From positions 1-64,000 of the forward strand of contig NZ_BMYQ01000011.1 in assembly GCF_014652355.1 (NCBI RefSeq): a stretch of 64,000 nucleotides of DNA. Direction: 5' to 3'. The position numbers were made by a program, and so were the translations under genes. The notes below the pieces were generated by a model. That model saw only the letters and a list, made by a program, of their open reading frames with translations, searched no databases and was not told the DNA's origin. This document shows positions 62,213-64,000 of this stretch, one piece after another; the stretch's first letter is position 1; every line of letters starts with the position of its first letter. Origin of the DNA: Gemmobacter lanyuensis (GTDB lineage Bacteria > Pseudomonadota > Alphaproteobacteria > Rhodobacterales > Rhodobacteraceae).

Positions 62213-63757
62213 ATGACAGAGCCATCCATCGCGGCCGCGACGCGGCCGACTAAAATCACGACCGACCGCGAAGGACCGGCACTGCTGAGTGTCAGGGGTA
62301 TCCGGAAAGAGTTCGCCGGTGTCGTCGCCTTGAATGACGTTTCTTTCGAGCTTCGGGCCGGAACGGTCCATGCCTTGATGGGCGAAAACGGCGCAGGCAA
62401 ATCCACGTTGATGAAGGTCATCTCGGGGATCTACCGGCCCGACGGCGGCACGATCCTGTTGAACGGGCGCGAAGTCGAACTGACGACCCCGCTTGCGGCG
62501 CTGGATCTGGGGATCGCCATGATCCACCAGGAACTCAATCTGATGGCGCCGATGACGGTGGCCGAAAACATCTGGATCCGCCGCGAGCCGCGCAACCGCC
62601 TCGGTCTGATCGACCATGCGGAACTCAACCGCCGCACCGCGGCGCTCTTTGCCGAGTTGGATATCCGGATCGATCCCGACCGTCTGGTCGGCGACCTGAG
62701 CGTAGCGAACCGCCAGATGGTCGAAATCGCCAAGGCGGTGTCCTACAACTCGCAGGTTCTCATCATGGATGAACCGACCTCGACCCTGACTGAACGCGAG
62801 GTCGAACACCTCTTCCGTATCATCAATACGCTGCGGGCCAAGGGTACGGGTATCATCTACATCACCCACAAGATGAACGAGCTGTTCGAGATCGCGGACG
62901 AGGTCTCGGTCTTTCGCGACGGCGAACACATCGCGACGCGCGCTTCAAGCGATCTGACCCGCGATGACGTGATCCGCATGATGGTTGGTCGCGACATCTC
63001 GCAGATGTTCCCCAAGGTTCCCGCGGAAATCGGCGATGTGGTCCTCAGCGTCCGCAACCTGACCTTGCGCGGCGTGTTTGACGATATCTCGTTCGATCTT
63101 CGCGCGGGCGAAATTCTGGGCGTGGCCGGGTTGGTGGGGGCGGGCCGGTCCAATATCGCCGAAACGATTTTTGGGGTGACCCCGGCGACCTCCGGGTCGA
63201 TGCTTGTGGACGGGCGGCATGTGGTGATCGATACGCCGCGCACCGCGATGCAACAGGGCATGGCCTTCCTGACCGAAGACCGCAAGGATACCGGCTGTTT
63301 CCTGAACCTGACAATCCAGGAAAACATGCAGATTGCGGCGCTGCAAAGCGGCTTTCACCGCAACGGTTTTGTCGAGCAGCGTCGTCTGGGTCAGGAATGC
63401 CAGACCCTGAGAGAGGCGCTCCGCGTCAAGACGCCTTCGATGGAGCAGAAGATCGTCAACCTTTCGGGGGGAAATCAGCAAAAGGCGCTGATCGGACGCT
63501 GGCTTCTGACAAAGCCGCGGATTCTCATCCTGGATGAACCGACGCGCGGCATCGACGTCGGCGCGAAGGCCGAGATTCACCGCATGATCTCTTCCCTCGC
63601 GGCCGAGGGGCTCGCCGTGATCATGATCTCCTCCGAACTGCCCGAAATTCTGGGGATGAGCGACCGGGTCATGACGATCCGCCAAGGCAAATTGACCGGA
63701 ATTCTGGATCGCGCCGAGGCCGATCAGATCAAGATAATGGAGCTTGTAGCACAATGA
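62213..63757 (+). CDS. Sugar ABC transporter ATP-binding protein (RbsA/MglA type)
   Basis: A 514-residue ATPase with two nucleotide-binding domains. The first has [13 protein letters not shown] (Walker A), [15 protein letters not shown] as a diverged signature and [11 protein letters not shown] (Walker B). The second lacks a normal Walker A ([11 protein letters not shown]), which is usual here, but has [15 protein letters not shown] and [16 protein letters not shown]. The start at 62213 follows GAGGGACCC. It overlaps the permease gene as ATGA. Confidence 0.95.
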   Translation: MTEPSIAAATRPTKITTDREGPALLSVRGIRKEFAGVVALNDVSFELRAGTVHALMGENGAGKSTLMKVISGIYRPDGGTILLNGREVELTTPLAALDLGIAMIHQELNLMAPMTVAENIWIRREPRNRLGLIDHAELNRRTAALFAELDIRIDPDRLVGDLSVANRQMVEIAKAVSYNSQVLIMDEPTSTLTEREVEHLFRIINTLRAKGTGIIYITHKMNELFEIADEVSVFRDGEHIATRASSDLTRDDVIRMMVGRDISQMFPKVPAEIGDVVLSVRNLTLRGVFDDISFDLRAGEILGVAGLVGAGRSNIAETIFGVTPATSGSMLVDGRHVVIDTPRTAMQQGMAFLTEDRKDTGCFLNLTIQENMQIAALQSGFHRNGFVEQRRLGQECQTLREALRVKTPSMEQKIVNLSGGNQQKALIGRWLLTKPRILILDEPTRGIDVGAKAEIHRMISSLAAEGLAVIMISSELPEILGMSDRVMTIRQGKLTGILDRAEADQIKIMELVAQ

Positions 63758-64000
63758 CTGCGCGCGCAATCGACCCCGGCGCCCTTGAGACGACGGCGTC
63801 GAAATCGAAATACCAGAATGAGCTGTCGATGGCACTGGTCCTTGTCGGGATCGCCATCATGTTCGAAATCCTCGGCTGGATTTTCGTGGGGGATTCCTTC
63901 CTTGCGAACCAGCAGCGGTTGTCGATCATCATCCTGCAGGTATCCGTGATCGGGATTCTGGCGGTCGGGGTGACGCAGGTCATCATCACCGGCGGGATCG
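63754..64000 (+). CDS. Sugar ABC transporter permease (RbsC type), cut by window end
   Basis: The first 82 codons of a ribose-type permease. After a short cytoplasmic N-terminus come a membrane helix ([20 protein letters not shown]) and the block [27 protein letters not shown], the conserved RbsC/XylH start of helix 2. The start overlaps the ATPase stop. The rest lies beyond the window. Confidence 0.9.
   Translation, partial: MTARAIDPGALETTASKSKYQNELSMALVLVGIAIMFEILGWIFVGDSFLANQQRLSIIILQVSVIGILAVGVTQVIITGGI

Overview
The window looks like part of a plasmid or chromid from a high-GC alphaproteobacterium of the Rhodobacteraceae, most like Paracoccus. Reasons: a complete repABC replication/partition locus (36.5-40.2 kb), a beta-hydroxyaspartate cycle cluster (bhcABCD + bhcR) arranged as known from Paracoccus, an alphaproteobacterial SOS box (GTTC-N7-GTTC), and several toxin-antitoxin and insertion elements typical of such replicons. 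No rRNA, tRNA or CRISPR array was seen.

Layout. 0.4-1.0 kb: a CcdAB-type toxin-antitoxin pair with its own palindromic operator. 1.0-1.7 kb: AT-rich non-coding DNA with a long alternating pyrimidine-purine tract. 1.7-7.8 kb: an SOS-controlled mutagenesis operon, SRAP (HMCES/YedK-type) - imuA - imuB - dnaE2, with a LexA box. 7.8-10.3 kb: an IS110/IS1111-type element and an IS5-type element, followed by two small genes that look like conjugation remnants. 11.4-22.5 kb: an EamA exporter and a ten-gene operon (three-subunit opine/amino-acid oxidase, LAO-type ABC importer, RidA, arginase, ornithine cyclodeaminase) with a divergent OccR/NocR-like LysR regulator. This reads as a nopaline/octopine-type opine pathway leading to arginine, ornithine and proline. 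22.6-29.4 kb: a second operon (2-oxoglutarate semialdehyde dehydrogenase, M19 dipeptidase, BCCT transporter, an unrecognised 557-aa protein, a DUF3726 protein, RidA), probably for a betaine-like compound. 29.8-33.3 kb: a reductase gene cut by an IS21 element. 33.5-42.1 kb: plasmid backbone with a tyrosine recombinase, a Phd/ParE-type TA pair, a serine recombinase broken by one in-frame stop, repABC with an antisense RNA, two parS-like palindromes and a truncated ParB-like gene. 42.1-44.5 kb: a recombination scar with a truncated carbamate kinase, a second IS110-type element and a third decayed one.

44.5-64.0 kb is the most interesting part. After bhcDCBA and bhcR come three transcription units, each preceded by two copies of the palindrome ATGTNNACGTTNACAT (first copy of the second pair slightly degenerate), always exactly 30 bp start-to-start: (A) a thiamine/lipoate-dependent acetoin-dehydrogenase-like complex with an SDR, a GlcG-like protein, OsmC and a small monooxygenase; (B) a Gfo/Idh/MocA oxidoreductase and a TIM-barrel isomerase, followed by a LacI-family regulator; (C) a ribose-type sugar ABC importer. 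In all three, the upstream copy contains TTGACA and the downstream copy TGTACA 16 bp later, so the pair sits on the -35 and -10 boxes. The natural reading is one LacI regulon for an undescribed sugar or polyol route in which an imported sugar is oxidised and isomerised and an acyloin-like intermediate is cleaved by the E1/E2 complex. The neighbouring glyoxylate-assimilating bhc genes make a C2 product (glycolate/glyoxylate level) an attractive guess, but that is inference. The window ends inside the sugar permease.
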